Below are positions 38,286 through 52,454 of a stretch of 64,000 nucleotides of DNA, one piece after another. The stretch spans positions 414,501 to 478,500 of the forward strand of contig JAODUP010000510.1 of assembly GCA_025642065.1 (NCBI GenBank), in the 5' to 3' direction. This DNA is from Paralvinella palmiformis (lineage: Eukaryota > Annelida > Polychaeta > Terebellida > Alvinellidae). Below the pieces are notes generated by a model that ran no database searches, was not told the origin of the DNA, and was given only the letters and a program-made list of their open reading frames with translations. Made by a program: the position numbers and the translations under genes. Positions within the stretch are counted from its first letter, which is position 1; each line of letters starts with the position of its first letter.

Positions 38286-38578
38286 TATTGAAATGAATAA
38301 CTCTCTAACTGGCAGCCATTGTAATTTTAGAAGAATGAGGGTGGATTGTTCATATGTTTGTAACTGTCACTATGTGAGCTTCATCATTTTGAATTTACTG
38401 AAGTTAGGTGATGTTACTATTAGATATGCCATGTAATAGAAATTTACAGTAGTTTATAAAAGGTGTAATAAATGCATGACCTACAGAATGCTTCTTGCAT
38501 CAAGAATGATTTTAAACAGTAATGTTCTTCAGAAATCAGTAGCCAGTTGAGCATATTGATGTGACACATTCGTTCATA
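38286..38578 (-). mobile_element. LINE fragment related to the 9362-10955 element
   Basis: Aligns by eye with 9829-10133 over about 290 bp: ATTAGATATGCCAT, ATCAAGAATGATTTTAAACA and ATTGATGTGACA correspond to matching blocks there. It covers part of the C-terminal coding region and is heavily mutated. Two diverged copies show this LINE family was active at different times. Confidence 0.8.
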
Positions 38579-39189
38579 TTAATTTATTCTAATATGAATG
38601 AATGTGATACATTCATTCACATTAATATATTTTTTAAATTAATTTTTTTTAATGGTTACAGGAATTCAGTTTGGCACAATAAATAGAACTCTGTCCAAGG
38701 CAATAAATAGCCTGTGCCTTTCCTCTAATGCCCATCCTCAGCAGATATCACATCACATAACTCTGAGGCATAGATATTACAGCTTGGTATTCAGCTGTAT
38801 TTTTGCATAAAATCTATAATATTAATACAGAACTTTTGGGTTGATAGTTTCTAATCTATAGATAGTTTACTGCATGACATGTAGTTACTATATTTGACAA
38901 ACTCCCTAATTGTTAATATAGGAACTAAAATATCTTCAGATGAATTTTGCTAGCTGGTAAAAATTTTAACATCTGGTTGGGTTGCTGAATCACCCACATA
39001 TCTGATAGTTCTCGTCATTATCATCATCCCAGTAGAAATGGTAAGTCGATATAAAATGTATTGTTATGATAAATTTTACTGCCAATATGAAATATTTAGG
39101 AATTACTAAAGATGACAGATGATTAGCATTAGCAATTATGAATGACCTATTGTTATTCTAGAATAAAATCATTAAATGGTTTATGGAAA

Positions 39190-39240
39190 AATATTGCTGT
39201 TTTATGGCCACTTTCGTGCAAATGGTAGGCTAAATGGATT
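39190..39240 (-). mobile_element. SINE-A scrap
   Basis: About 45 bp matching the SINE-A 3' body (TTTTATGGCCACTTTCGTGC, GGTAGGCTAAATGG). No head or duplication visible. Confidence 0.65.
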
Positions 39241-42200
39241 TCTAATGAATGTGGGAAAATCGTTGTCATACCAGCCAGTGTTAAGTTTGTCTTATTTAAA
39301 CTAAGCCTATATCTGGAGATTTTTAACTTTAAATCTAAACTCTGGGAGCTAAAACAAAGGTGAAAAAATTCATGGCTGAAATAGGTTTATTACTGTTCAG
39401 ATGGGAGAGCCACTTTACCATACACAAAAAAACAATTATTATTCAGTTGAAAAGCCCCGAGGAGTGAGATGTATTCACTATAATGGAGTTATTTAGTTGG
39501 CATGGTGTATTGGCTTAAATATGCATAAATTGTTTAATACACACCAGCGTTTAATAGGTGGTCATTTCTTACCATCAAGTTTGGAAAGGAAATGTCATGC
39601 CAATTATAAACATTGCAGGACCTCTATGCCACAATTGGCCATATCACACGAATACATGGGTTGATATATGTGGTAATTACCCATACCAGTACTAATATAC
39701 ACATACCAGAAGAGGGCTCGGATATTACTCAGTAATTATTCATTATAAGCTACACTCCAAAATTTGTTTCTTAAAGTCCTGGCAGGTATCAGTGAGGATT
39801 TAGACAAGATGTACCAATTGGTTCATGAAATATTTAAGCATGCACCAGTGGTAAAAATCCTAAGAAGCTGAGCTGAACTACAGCTTGAAGTATGATAAGA
39901 ACAGGATCACATTTTGAAATTAGAAAAATCTTTTTGCATATTTTGGGTATTAATAAATAACTGTAAATGCAATTTAAAATATTCCATCTCTGAGAATAAA
40001 CAGAGATATTTGACCCCGATTACAATTAAATTTAAACATTCAATGGATGGCCGCAGTAAGCTAATTTGGTACATACAAGTTTTTATTTTTCTTACAGAGA
40101 CGTCTGGTGATTGTTAACATTTCCTTGTTCATTATATAAGCTAATAAATAACAGCTGTGCTAAAGATCCAGTTAATGAATGCAAGTCTATTTGTAGTCAA
40201 TTCTTGGCTTTCTTTTCTTCTACTGTTATCTCACACAAACATTCACAGAGAGTGAGAGAGATTTGTAATTTCTACTTAAGGAATCGCTACCACATTATTC
40301 ATAATTTAAACGCCTTTAGTGATTACAAAACTGTACCATATGAATATAATCAGTGAAGATTGACTACGCTGTATTTCTATCCTAAACACAGCCAGCGAAA
40401 CAGAACAACAGCCACATTCATAATTAACAACAGATATGTGTTAATCACGGAAGTAAAACATCAATAGTCGTTTACAGATTTGGGCAAATGGAAGAGAAAA
40501 AAGAGTAGATGTCTACTAATTACTTGGCATTAAATAGATTAACAACAACAAAAGACATAATATTAATTCCAAGACATGCTTGTAAACAAGCAAGGATCAA
40601 TAACTCGATCAATACAAATCAAATGTATGATTTTGTGACTTTTTACTTATGAAGGTAACAGCATGCGTGGTTGTGGATAATATGCCAGTAACGATATCTA
40701 TACAACAAAATTTTGATGTAGATCATTTTTAAATAGTGACCAAGGCTTGGATACCTGTGAATTATTCATTGGTACATCTAACTCTAAGCTAATATCCTGG
40801 TCAGACTCGTATGATGTTAGGTCTTCTTAGTGCCATTATAGTTTATACTCAGGCTTGGAAACGAAATTATGTGTTAATACATTTTTGGAGAGAATCTTTT
40901 TTTAATTTAATTACTGTAACTTTCAATTTCCACTAAATACTAAGCTCATCTGTATAAAAAGTACAGTAAATGATTATTTCTACATGTTTCTTTGCTGCAA
41001 TAAAATATATAATTTTTTTCAAGTGGATAAATGTTCTTGATTTGAACTGGATGCCTGCACTGACTACAAAGTCTGACTCACGTTGTGAGTCACAGGAGAA
41101 CTCAGACTGTCAATGTAAATGGGACAAAATGCTGCATTAGTTCACTGCCCCTGAAAAACAGGTTTGTATTTGGTGTCCCCATCTCACTGGACTTGGCGCA
41201 CCAGAACCTTCTCAAACCTAACACAAATGCCTTTAACCCAGGATTTTTTTAATATAGCTGTAGTCATCATAGCATGCCGGAGTTCAGAAAATGTACAATT
41301 AATATCCAAATTAAGGTAGTAAAGGTTTTAATGAAAAAACAAATACACAAAACAATAAAATTATAGTGCTACCTATATAGGTACAAGAAGACAATGACTC
41401 ATTAGTAAACGTGGAAGCAGTTACCACTAGCATTGTCTCAGATCATCTACACGTTCAGACCAATGACCCATTATTCACATATCCATCCCTATTCTCAGAT
41501 ATCCGTTACTGGCTAGTGACATGTTTAAACATTACCGGTGTTTACCCTGATCTGGCCCAGTGATGCAATTACTGATGTCAACACAGATGGTACATGTACA
41601 GGAAGTTAACTCCAAGTGAAGCTCCAAGCTAAGATCACTTCCACTAAAATAGCTAACGCACAAGGAGAAGCATATTAATCTCCAACGGGTATAAAAGATG
41701 CTCATAAGCATACGTTCGTCAATACAAAATTGCAAACAAGTTTTTTATTTTATGTAATTTTATCTTAGATGATTAAATGCACTTGTTTTCACATTTATTT
41801 CGTAAGAGACAGGTCCATTTCTCCACCCCTTCACTCTCCTCAATAGTTACAAGCTAAATAAACAATACGGGCCCAATGTTTCGTATAACAATATAACATA
41901 ATTTGTAGCTAAGAAAGAAGCTGCTTTCCCTTCCATGCTCCAAGTGAACATTCTACTAAACTAGACATCAGAATGATGACATGACTACTGACATTATTTC
42001 ATCACAGTTTCAGTAGATGATACTGGAAAAAGACTCGGCATGGAATAAAGAGAACACAATGACACACACATGCGCACGCGCACAAACACACGCGCAACCG
42101 TCAACTCAACATTAATATGGTATCAGTATCAAACATTATGATCCTTGTAATCAACTCCGTAATATTTCACACCATATATAATTATAAATACATTATATCA

Positions 42201-42478
42201 CACTGCTATACTGTCAGATTATCTGGCAACCAGCCTCCCCCCCTCCCCGAAGGTTCAACAGCTCATGTTTCAGGATGTAATAAGAATACACCTTGCATTG
42301 ACAATTATCAGCTCGTTGTATCAAACTGATACACACCCTTCCTCTCACTCTCCCACTCTAAGTCTCATCTACTAACTGTTATACATCGGTGTGTGTGTGT
42401 ATCTGTGTGTACACGCAAGGATTGTATTGATTGGCAGGTGAGGTGTCATTTCAGTCAAGAGTATCTGGTTAGAAGGAC

Positions 42479-42521
42479 TGCTCTCTCTCTCTCTCTCTCT
42501 ATTTTACACACACACACACAC
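42479..42521. repeat. (CT)n and (CA)n microsatellite
   Basis: CT run, short spacer, CA run. Confidence 0.88.
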
Positions 42522-43399
42522 CTCCCTGAAAACCTACAACAAAGTAAAACAAGAGGCGACCAACAATACCACGTAACAAGCTTTCCCTTCCATGACTGAT
42601 GGAATCAAAGACAACACGTGACATTACTTTCATAAACATTTCCATTACCTGACACAATGAAGACAAAGAAAACATCCTATTGCGACAGTCCAGTACAAAA
42701 ACATAGCCACCACAACACAACAGTTACCGTATCTAACCGCGGTACATAATGAACTAAACAGCGGCTCTAATATCCAGTCGCAGGTGGTAGCTCCTTGTCA
42801 TAACAACACCTGCTAAATCTAATCAAGCCGAGTTCTCTACGACTAACGGGAAGGCAAACCGAAAGAAACACCGTATTGCTCACGGAAGTAGCGGTGACAG
42901 CCACAATCGGATAAAAAGGGATCTGTGGGGACTACTCTTCTCCGAAATAACAATCCTCCTAGCCAAACACCCAGGTTGAAAAGAGACCGAAACTGCCGGT
43001 CAATGAACTGCCGATAATCTACCTGTGGTTGTTCTTCAAGCAGACTTAATAGTTCCGTGACGTACATGTGCAGGCACGCACCCGCCCACACAGACGCGCG
43101 CTTCCCAAACAAGCACAACAGCTGCGTCACATCACATTGTTAAATGTGCAGTTGATTGATATGTAGCCGATCCAGAACAAAGTAATCAGATGCAGCTACG
43201 AGTGGATTTCTTCCAAAACAGTGGAGGGGGGGGGATCGTTTATGCCAGAAGAAATGAAAGAAACCAGCAATATAACCTACACCTGTATGACTTTATTGCA
43301 ATATTAACTACACGTAACCATCATATAATTGATTTAAAGTATTCATCAATTTACATAGGGCCAGCTTCTTATTCCAAACAACATTTACTGTTGTAAGCT

Positions 43400-43532
43400 C
43401 CCTTGGGAGTTGAGATGTGTGCGGGGTGAAAACATGTCGGGGATTAGGGGATAATAATATTGTAAAGCGCCTTAGAGCAGCTTCTAGCTGAATAGGGTGC
43501 TATATAAATGTCACATATTATTATATTGTAGT
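43400..43532 (+). mobile_element. CR1/L2-type retroposon 3' end
   Basis: Contains TTGTAAAGCGCCTTAGAGCA and GGGTGCTATATAAATGTCAC followed by a TATTATTAT tail. The pattern GTAAAGCGC...GCTATATAAATG is a common 3' end of L2/CR1-like LINEs and of SINEs that share their tails. The local LINE at 9362 ends with a comparable GCGCTTTATCAAATATAC before its ATT tail. Confidence 0.6.
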
Positions 43533-44538
43533 ATAGTAGAATAAGGTCATATTCATAATTGGTGACATATTCCTGAAACATTCATATCAGCAGAAAAACA
43601 TAATACAGTACGGTTTTAAGTTTAACACGTTGACGCTTGCAGATATTCACACAGCAGGCAGGATATGGATAACACTAACTATTGATGTTCAGATGATGAA
43701 TTCTAATTGAATAATTGTGGTTCTGGAAATGTGATGATGAAATATGAAACTAGATTTGTCTGTGTGCCGTTTTTTTCAGGAAAAGTATACTGTTTATTCC
43801 TGACATTACTGATTTAGACGTTTTGGCTGGAATAAAATATTTTAAAAATAATTCTTGTTCTTGGCTGGAGGCAATGTGATTGGCTACTTTAATTAAATAT
43901 TAGCACCCATTACCTTAAACAACCATAAAGCGGGTCACTTCCGTTCTCCATCTTTAGCAATGTCTCAGGAAAGAGAGGTAATCAGATGAAAGATTCAACA
44001 TCCAGAGCAACACTGGAATTCAAACTCTGAGCTGGAGCCATGCAGTGTACTACATCTAATCCAGGAACAACGTCTCCCCCAATTTAAGTAAAGTTAAGCT
44101 TCAGTAATATGAAGTGGTCTTAGTAACTACCAAATTTCTAAATATTAAAGGAACATCAAAAATAGAATAAACATTTGTAAACTGACCTATCAAGTGGTAA
44201 TGTCCCGTGTTTAACCAGAAAATGTATAATCCATGATACTGATTTGTTATGTTCCTCATTAAACACCTCATAAGTTGGGGTAATAAACTATAATCTGAAT
44301 ACTTATTTAGTTTTTGGACATGCTCAACCAATATTATTGAATTTAACCTTTCTCTTGATTTGATTAAGAAAATGTATTATACTCGTTATGACTAGTTCTC
44401 CATGTGAGTGTGTCTCCACCATGCCCTAGTCCAATTTTGTTTTGAAACTTGTTTTGGTTGAATGCCTAGATCACTTAGATGCACATCACCCCATATGATA
44501 TATAACAAACCTCAGTTTTAGGGAGTTTGCTGGAAGTA

Positions 44539-44569
<31 letters not shown>

Positions 44570-44610
44570 CCTGATTAATAATATATATATATATATATAT
44601 ATACATATAT
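44539..44610. repeat. (CT)n(AT)n microsatellite pair
   Basis: Two TA runs separated by about 10 bp. Confidence 0.88.
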
Positions 44611-46654
44611 ACTGTTCCTTCAAGAGTTAAAACCGACTACCAGTAAGAAAATAAAATTAGTTTCAGATATGATTTAGAAACAAAAGTGTAAATTTTTCCT
44701 GGCACATTCAGTGATTCACAAGAAATATTCAATGACAGGATATTTTATATTTTTAAAATAGACATACAGTCTTAATTAAACACAATAATTGCTTGTAATC
44801 TTCACTGGTGAGACATAGCACATGCGCCAGCAAGATAAATTTCCACTCTGGATTCATTGAGAGGGAGAGAGAGAGAGCAATGTTGTATCTCCAGAAGCAA
44901 TGGACACACACACACACACACACAATTGGCTCTACCTGGTAATATGTCAAAGATCTAATTTGAACTCAATAACCAGTGAATTGAGAAGCTGTAATTATGT
45001 AGGCTACTAAGACTTGGTCAGCCATGTATAAATGGTTTGCTAAGATTAAATATATGACAACCTTGAAGCTGTCACATTCCTTGGTACGGACAACAGGAGC
45101 AATAACACAAACTTATTTAACCTTAAAGAACACTAACTCGGAGCAGAGAATATAAATCGGTTAGCAGTTTTAAAATATGACTTATAATAACTCAGCTTGG
45201 TTACTAAATGACAGAAAATAGATCCTAACTGAAAGAACAGGATATCAAATCAGCTCGGAGCATATGGTTGAGATTTTAGTTGGAAGAAGCACTGAATAAA
45301 TACTTCTACAAATACATTATCCGCATACAAACAAATCAACTCAAATCTTCCACAAGATATAGTCAACTGAATCGATCCCGAATTGCACATATTAATTTTA
45401 AGGAGTTCAGCAGAGAGCTAAAAAAGCTGCCACAAAAAGCAAATTCAGTAAACGAGTAATTGTTCTTCCAAAGGTCACTGCACTGTCGCCGTGGAGAGCG
45501 GTAACAGTACCTCGGTGACAAAGATCTATAAAGTCACCTTTGTGGATGGACTGTGTGGGGGGGGGGGGGAGAAGGAAGCCATCAAAGATGAGTTTACCTA
45601 GTGACTATATATAATTGTCAACATTACTAGGCATCCTATTTCACTGTTTAGTCACCAATTGACCGATATGCTATAGAACTGTTTATTGTTGTTATAAATG
45701 TCCTAATACGTTTGTTTTACGTCATAGCTGTCTACAGTTAGATAATAGAAAATTCTATTCACGCCCAGTAAACTGGTAAAAGACGTCCCTTGATAAACAC
45801 CTCCTTACGACTCAGCATGATTAGGCTGGCGCAACACTCCGGTTTCTGGCAAAGGATTTCTTCTGGGATGATAATAAATCCAATTACACGGAACTGTTGG
45901 TTGTCTGATAAGATCCCGAACTAAGCCATCCTAATCCTGACAATATGAAATAAGATTTTTTCCAATTAAAACAATTCGGAATGAAGTCTAATTAAAAATA
46001 AACCCTGATAAATAAACACGGAGAACTGGAACCAAGAATGTGAAGGGAACGTAATGATAGCTTTAAGATGGCTTATCTTAGATTAAGCAGATCAGAATAA
46101 TAGGATGTCAGATTGGTATTACGTTGGTATGAGAGAGATGACGGATCCATTAATAGTTGGCACTAGTCCACCACAGAATTGAACATGCACTGCCGCGTGC
46201 CAACTTACAACATAATTTGAAACAGTCGGCACAATATAGAGTAGTATAAATCAATACAGAATAATCTAATAAATGTGTCAACATTTATGGTCTTTAGACA
46301 TGTCAAGACAAATCATCATAGGCCGAACGATCTACGTGCGTGCGCACGCGCGTGGGGTTTTTAAACTATTAATTTATATATTAATTATACAAATGAAATC
46401 TAATGCAAATATTTAAATAACCAAATTAAAGGACTGTTTATATTTCTATTAACATTTGTACACGGTTTCAGAGAGGCATATACCATAATGTCAATTTCTG
46501 TGTGTGCATGTGTGGTGATGGCAAAGAGTGTGTCACTGCAGTTATAAGCAGCTCCACCCCCACTCCCCCAAAAAGCAAATATCCACAGTAGAATACTCAC
46601 ATCTGACAATGAAAGTATGCAGAAATACACAAAAATACTAGTTAAATATAAATC

Positions 46655-46696
<42 letters not shown>
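46655..46696. repeat. (AT)n microsatellite
   Basis: TA dinucleotide run; the IYIYIY peptide across it is an artefact. Confidence 0.9.
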
Positions 46697-46698
<2 letters not shown>

Positions 46699-47267
46699 CA
46701 CGATGTGTAATGCAGTCATTGGCATCAACAATAAAAAATAACATTGCACATTCAGAAGTATGTCAATACGCCCATAGTAAGGGGAATACTATTTAACAAA
46801 CAGATTCAGCCCCACCAGTGTCACATCATATGGTATAAGTACTTACCGTACGCACACCGATCTGGATCATCCTAATATTACCGACCAGGAAGAATTCCCA
46901 ATCCTCTACAAATCAACATTAGACCACTAGAACTAACGACAACATCACAAACAACCAACAACAAGATGTTGATTTAGTGCCAATCACTTTGTGTATATTG
47001 GCTCCCCAGATACCCACATTAGTCAGGGCCTTAAATACCAGTCCAACGCTATCAGGCAGTCTGGTCTGACTGCTATGTGCGCTTTCCCCCCCCCCCCACA
47101 TACACACAGACAGACTTAAACTCAAGAGTTTTACTGTTCTGGCCAATTCCGGAAAGGACATTCAGATCAGTAGCTGATAGGTAAGACGGTAGTGGCTCCC
47201 TCTCTCAGCCAGTAGCTCCGATAATGAACAGTACAACTCGAAATAAATACTATCATGTTGTGGTACT

Positions 47268-47445
47268 GACCATGATGATGATCCAATGTTTTACAACCAC
47301 TTTTGTACGCATGGTATGCTAAATGGGCCGAGCGACCTCCGAAGGTAATGAAGCGAGTTCAAAGATGAAACACCCTTCAGATATGCCCACGCCGAGATTC
47401 GAACACGGGTGGTGGTACTGATCTGTGATCCACAACTGACATGCC
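47268..47445 (-). mobile_element. SINE-A copy, head eroded
   Basis: Tail ATGATGATG, body (GGGCCGAGCGACCTCCGAAGG) and B box (GATTCGAACACGGGTGG) are well preserved. The far end of the tRNA head after GATCTGTGATCCACAAC does not match the family. Confidence 0.88.
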
Positions 47446-48879
47446 GCCCGCTATCAGGCTTAGCAACTCGCGATTTTAAGTTCCATTATCAGACCCTAGA
47501 TATTCCAGGAATAATGACTGACAGTTTTGTAAATTAATTAGCGTTTTTAAGAACTTCAATCGGAAAGCTCGTAGTTAATTAAGCGTCTCCAATTGACAAA
47601 TTATCCTCTACGCATACTGACGTCTAGTACTGGGTGGTGCTAACCGTTACAGCTGATTTTAGAATTGAACGAGTCGTATTCTTTCAATCCATTGATAACA
47701 TTCTATATGAGCGTCTCTGCTTCGTGCTTAAATCGTGGTCAAAGGCATTTTACAGACCCGTACTAGGGATTTCGGATTAAAGCTAAGATTCGGATGTTGC
47801 ACTTTCCCTGCCGTGATGGATCCATACATCTGGATGGTTAACTCAGAATGCAGCACACCGTTTCTTGCTACCAGTCCAAAATAACACAACAACATCCAAA
47901 CGATGTGCTCACTTATGACCTTCTCTGACAGGAGACAAACTGCGCAATGCCGGCATTAATTAAAAGGAAGTATTCAACATCCGACTAAGTGAGTTACTGG
48001 ACCTCATTTGTGCAACAGTAATACAAAAGGTACCGTTGCTATACTAGCACGGGCCCAGTACTAACACGTCAACGGTAGAGGCTACCATGGAATACAATGG
48101 CCAAAACTCCCAAAACGTGTCCGAGCAAAAGGTACACACTATCATAAAGGAAATATTACGCCTACTAAATTAGAAACACGTGTCATTCGCCAATATCAGT
48201 ACACTGCGTTTTCTCTCTCTCCAGGAAAAGAATATATAATTATTTCTACCGGTAAATAGAAAATATGGAAAAATCCAAAGCTGTAATCAGTAGCAGAAGA
48301 CAAAACTAGGAAGGACCAATAAAACCAGTAGCTGGTTGGTCTTTATCTACTCAACAACAAGACAGGCTATTGGTGTATACACATTCACACCGAACAGCAA
48401 TATTGAGAGCATCAATCTGAGTGATGGGGCAGCCATCTGTTCGTCAGCGAGAAGACAAAAACCTTCGGGTCAAAAAACGTCCATTCATTTAACAAATTGT
48501 AATTCAAGGTAATGTGTATTTGAAAACTGGCCAGAAGTACTCAGCACAGCGTTCAGGATTAGAAGAAAAACTATAAACAAGGTTCTTCCTGGCGTTGGCG
48601 AGATAACAGATAATACTCACCTCCACACCGCCTCAACAATGCAGGCTTATTTGTGGGCAATGACTGGGCTACATATATAAGTAGAGCCGTTCGTTAGTGG
48701 CTACAGCTGGTATACACATCAACACGGTGAATAAAGAATGTACCTCCAAAACAAAACAAAAAACTTGTTTCTTCTATTTAGGTTCACTAGTGTACTGAAA
48801 TCTGTATCTGTGAAAGATTTCCGAATGACATGAATTTCCTATCTGTTATCATGGTGACAATGGACATGGGGGGTAAGTT

Positions 48880-49026
48880 CTTTGAGGTCTAATTGGTAGC
48901 GCATTGGACCACAGATCACTACCACCTGAGTTCGAATCTCAGCGTGGTATTCCATCTTTGACTTTGTTTCACTACATTTGGAGGCCGGCCTAGCTTGTGC
49001 ACGAAAGTGGCCATAAAACATCAATT
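48880..49026 (+). mobile_element. SINE-A copy, opposite orientation
   Basis: Only recognised copy with the tRNA head on the plus strand: GGTCTAATTGGTAGCGC (A box), GTTCGAATCTCAGCGTGG (B box), then a body shortened at the GGCATATCTGAAGG block, ending GGCCATAAAACATCAATTG. Confidence 0.88.
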
Positions 49027-49235
49027 GTTCGGTCACACCTGGGGTGCATAGCGGAAGGGCAATTCACTAGGAAAATATTCTACAAACATACCAGTATGAA
49101 ACGGGTTCGAACCTCATCCTAACAACTGTGCTATCGGAATGTCTTTCTCAAGGTGGCTAGGAAGTAAATTTCCTTGAAGATTAGCACCCTTTCCATATAT
49201 GTGGACACTAGCTGCACATACAAGTGTTACTATCT

Positions 49236-49382
49236 AAGGCCGTTTTTGTGCATGAGGGAGGATAAATGAGCCTAGTGGCCTCGAAAGGAAATGAGGGGAA
49301 TGGAATGACATAGCCGGTGGAGGTTTGAACCTAGGTGCTATACATCTGTGACCCACCACACTACCAGTTAGGCCATACTAAC
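49236..49382 (-). mobile_element. SINE-A, old diverged copy
   Basis: Body (GGCCGTTTTTGTGCATG, GATAAATGAGCC) and head (GGTTTGAACCTAGG, TACCAGTTAGGCC) follow the family order but are strongly mutated. Confidence 0.7.
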
Positions 49383-49441
49383 TACACATGTGATTTTTTT
49401 AAATAAGTAAGTACATGCTGACAAAAAGGAAGGTCTAAAAT

Positions 49442-49575
49442 AGTTCTCAGCATTATCATGATTGATGTCTCACGTCCACTTTTGTGCACAAGGTAGACTA
49501 AATGGGCCGAGTGACCTCCAACTCCAAGGGCAAGGGAGTGAAGGCAAACACTGCTCCATTACCAGTTCTCAGCAT
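49442..49575 (-). mobile_element. SINE-A, 5'-truncated copy with 12-bp duplication
   Basis: 3' body only (49454-49563), flanked by AGTTCTCAGCAT at 49442-49453 and 49564-49575. A second example of a 5'-truncated insertion of this family. Confidence 0.75.
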
Positions 49576-49675
49576 GTAAAGGTGATTTATTCCAACTCTG
49601 AACAAACCTGATTCTTCCACTCGGCTCATTTTATAGCAACAAATTGTATTCATGCAATGGTATTTAAGTAAAGTA

Positions 49676-49706
<31 letters not shown>

Positions 49707-49716
49707 TACAGAGAGA
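49676..49716. repeat. (AT)n/(CA)n microsatellite
   Basis: TA run followed by CA and a short GA run. Confidence 0.85.
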
Positions 49717-49731
49717 GAAAATTAATTATTG

Positions 49732-50575
49732 TGAACCTCATTTATCCAGCAAATAAATCTTCCAACACAGATTCAGCTCCATTATAAATGACTCTTTAAT
49801 CCAACAAACTCTTGTTCCAACTCAGACACAATGTGACATTTCAGTGTAAAATGGCCGATAATGCAACATCACAAAATTCTTGTTAGAATACTTTGTCTAT
49901 GTTGTCCATTTATTTCTTAGAAGTTATGAGCAAGATGGTGAATGATTGTGTTGCAGTGAAATTTATTCCTGGCATTTGAAATTAATATTATTCGTCAATT
50001 ATGTGATTTCATAATATTTTACTTCTTTGTGTTGATTTTGATTGAAAAAAGAAATAAATACTCCGTGAGATTGTAACAACAGCTAAACCTTTGCCAGTAC
50101 AGTTTCATTGTTGTTCCTATGGTGTAGTTTACTATTTTTTGCTATACATAAAAATCATATTAGGAAATGTTTAATGCATAAATCTAGCGTACATTTGGTG
50201 CAGAGAAAATTCAGTTTTTTACCATGTATCAGTATGTTTTCCTCACATTACTAAATGTTGCATCCAACATTATACGCTTATTCTGTTGTGTCAGTTGGAC
50301 CGCCATATATATATCAAAATTATGGACTTCAATTGGATGTTATTTTCTTATTACTAATATTATTGTTATTATTTCAACTAATTCTGTAGCGTGTGTTAGA
50401 TGTTGCTTAATTATGTTAGGTAGCTAATTAACTACCTGATTGGTAGTTCAGGTTGTTATTAACAACCTGAAAATTTAGTAATACATTCTCTGTAAAATAC
50501 TTAATTCATACAGAATTTATTATAAAATACCGACTGGATAGAATGAAAGCCTGATAAAGCAAACATTGGTTAAAA
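49732..50575. mobile_element. Putative Tigger-like non-autonomous element
   Basis: Left end GTGAACCTCATTTATCCAGC and following TTAATCCAACAAACTCTTG resemble pogo/Tigger termini. The inverted right end (about 50533-50572) has a related GCTTTATCAGGCTTTCATTC. No transposase frame. Boundaries are approximate. Confidence 0.4.
50419..50470. repeat. Adjacent palindromes, potential hairpins
   Basis: TCAGGTTGTTA and TAACAACCTGA form a perfect 11-bp inverted repeat around one T (50448-50470). Just left, GGTAG/CTACC/GGTAG alternate (50419-50446), so the middle CTACC can pair with either neighbour. Confidence 0.8.
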
Positions 50576-52389
50576 TGAAAATCCCCTATGTTTAGTTAGT
50601 GCATCATTCCATCGTTACACTAACATAAGAATTAAACCACTGATCAGTAGACATGGTTTCACAAGTCCTATTAGATTTCACATATTTATGCTTAGGCATT
50701 AATCACACAAAACACAATCATCCGTGTCCTACTATGAAGTAAAACTGGGCATCAGTATGCCAGTTACGACAGGTTTAATAGTTGGCAAACATTTTAAATA
50801 ATCATCTCATATTATCCAGTCATATTTTTCACCTAGAATCATCGATTTAAAGTGACCGCGATACAGGATCTTGTATTCCTAAGCCAACTGTATGGAATAA
50901 CCCATCCAGTTGCCTAATACTGACTATGGCAATAAATATCATTCTCCTTTCCAATGAAACTGTTAACTGCAGTTCTGAGAACATTACAAGTAAATGTCAT
51001 TAGTACTAACCAGGAAAAACAATCGTGAGACAAATTGTCAACTTGGAAAAAGCTTAAAATTACTGGTAACTTGGGAAAACTAATTATGTTGAACCAATAT
51101 GAATATCTCCATTTATTTTCCATAAGTTTCAGACTGAGTAGTATACAGCAAAATAATATCATCAGTACACAACAGATCAATCATTGTACAGACAGGATTT
51201 GACTATGAGCGGCCACCAAGATTTTTATTAGTCAACTTAATTTTAACTTTGAATAATTGGATAATTTTGACCCAGCTTGAAACATTTGTAGCCAGTGTTT
51301 CAGTTACAAGAGTATTAACAATACCAAAAATTAATTCAATTTTGACACAGCTTGAATTTTTAGGGAACTGACACACAGTATAAAGCATTTAGTTACTAAA
51401 GTTTCATATTGTCAGGTATTTTCCAGTAAATGTTTTTCCTAAGGAAAAACCAAACCTAATTTTAAACAATGTTAGAGAAAAGATTCTGCAGTTTTGGCAC
51501 GTTATTCAAAATATTAATGGACATTACAATAAATGTCTATCCAATATCTATCAAATAAACCGACTGCTACATAATCAGATAAATATGTATCAAAACAGGA
51601 TGTAAATTTGCTTAGATTAAGTAGAATTTACTCTACAAGAACACTTCTTTTATTTGCACCTACTCCTTAAACAAAAGATCTCACAAATACAGATAACAGT
51701 CAAATTTGAACCTAGATCTTGAAGTTTGCAAGAGGTATGTATGTGTGCTTGGAGAAATTTATTCAGCTGTCAATTAAACTGTCCTGTTTTAAATTCATCC
51801 CAAGCAACCTTCATCCTTAGATGCTCTTTTTAGTGATAATGTTAATTTATTATTAATTATTATATTTGCACTACATTTCTGTCAAACTAATTGGTTGGTA
51901 TTGACGATTGCTAAAGTAATTAACATACTGATCTGTATATAAGAAGTACCCAAGTTGTATGTATTTGTGTAGCTTGATTAATAATGTTTTGGATATTACA
52001 TAATTTTCTTTTGCTGCTAATATAACAGCATACACACACAAAGGGTATAAAATAAGCATACAATCTTTAACAGCTTACAATATTTAAATCATACTAGTTC
52101 AGCATGATTTTCATTAGTTGCATGGTGAGGAACATATTTTTAATCTTTACTTTAGAAAAATACACAAATTGTATATGATTAATCAAGGTCTTTGCATCAA
52201 ATATGCCTCTATGAACCAGGCTCTCAGGTACTACATTTAGCCTACATGTAATACACAGCCTTTTCAGTAGGGGATAGAGTAGACAACCCCTTACAAAAAG
52301 TAGGCAGCAACTCACCTGTGGTGGCCTGTAAAAACACAGCAATGAGAAATCTAGAGCTTATATTACTCTGTGAATGGAGAAGCAGGTGA

Positions 52390-52425
<36 letters not shown>

Positions 52426-52426
52426 A
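52390..52426. repeat. (AT)n(GTAT)n microsatellite
   Basis: TA run followed by GTAT units. Confidence 0.88.
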
Positions 52427-52454
52427 CTTTGTAAGTCCTGTTATTATCAAATGA

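Larger units (their letters stand above)
37850..43399. other. Upstream region of PITPNM, no coding exon recognised
   Basis: AT-rich, with a LINE remnant (38286-38578), a SINE scrap (39190-39240) and microsatellites at 42479-42521. A GC-richer island at about 42720-43130 contains a 95-codon minus frame without known motifs; a CAG/GTAGAT donor-like site at about 43022 makes it a possible 5' exon. Confidence 0.4.
43533..49731. other. Intergenic region, no gene recognised
   Basis: AT-rich with TA microsatellites (44539-44610, 46655-46696), a 14-G run near 45558 and SINE-A copies near 47.3, 48.9, 49.3 and 49.5 kb. Strong minus-strand donor-like sites near 46845 and 48622 could mark non-coding first exons; no reading frame with recognisable motifs was found. 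Confidence 0.4.

Noticed and set aside
42843..43130. 95-codon minus-strand frame in a GC-richer island
   Set aside because: No recognisable motif; kept only as a possible 5' exon because of one donor-like site.
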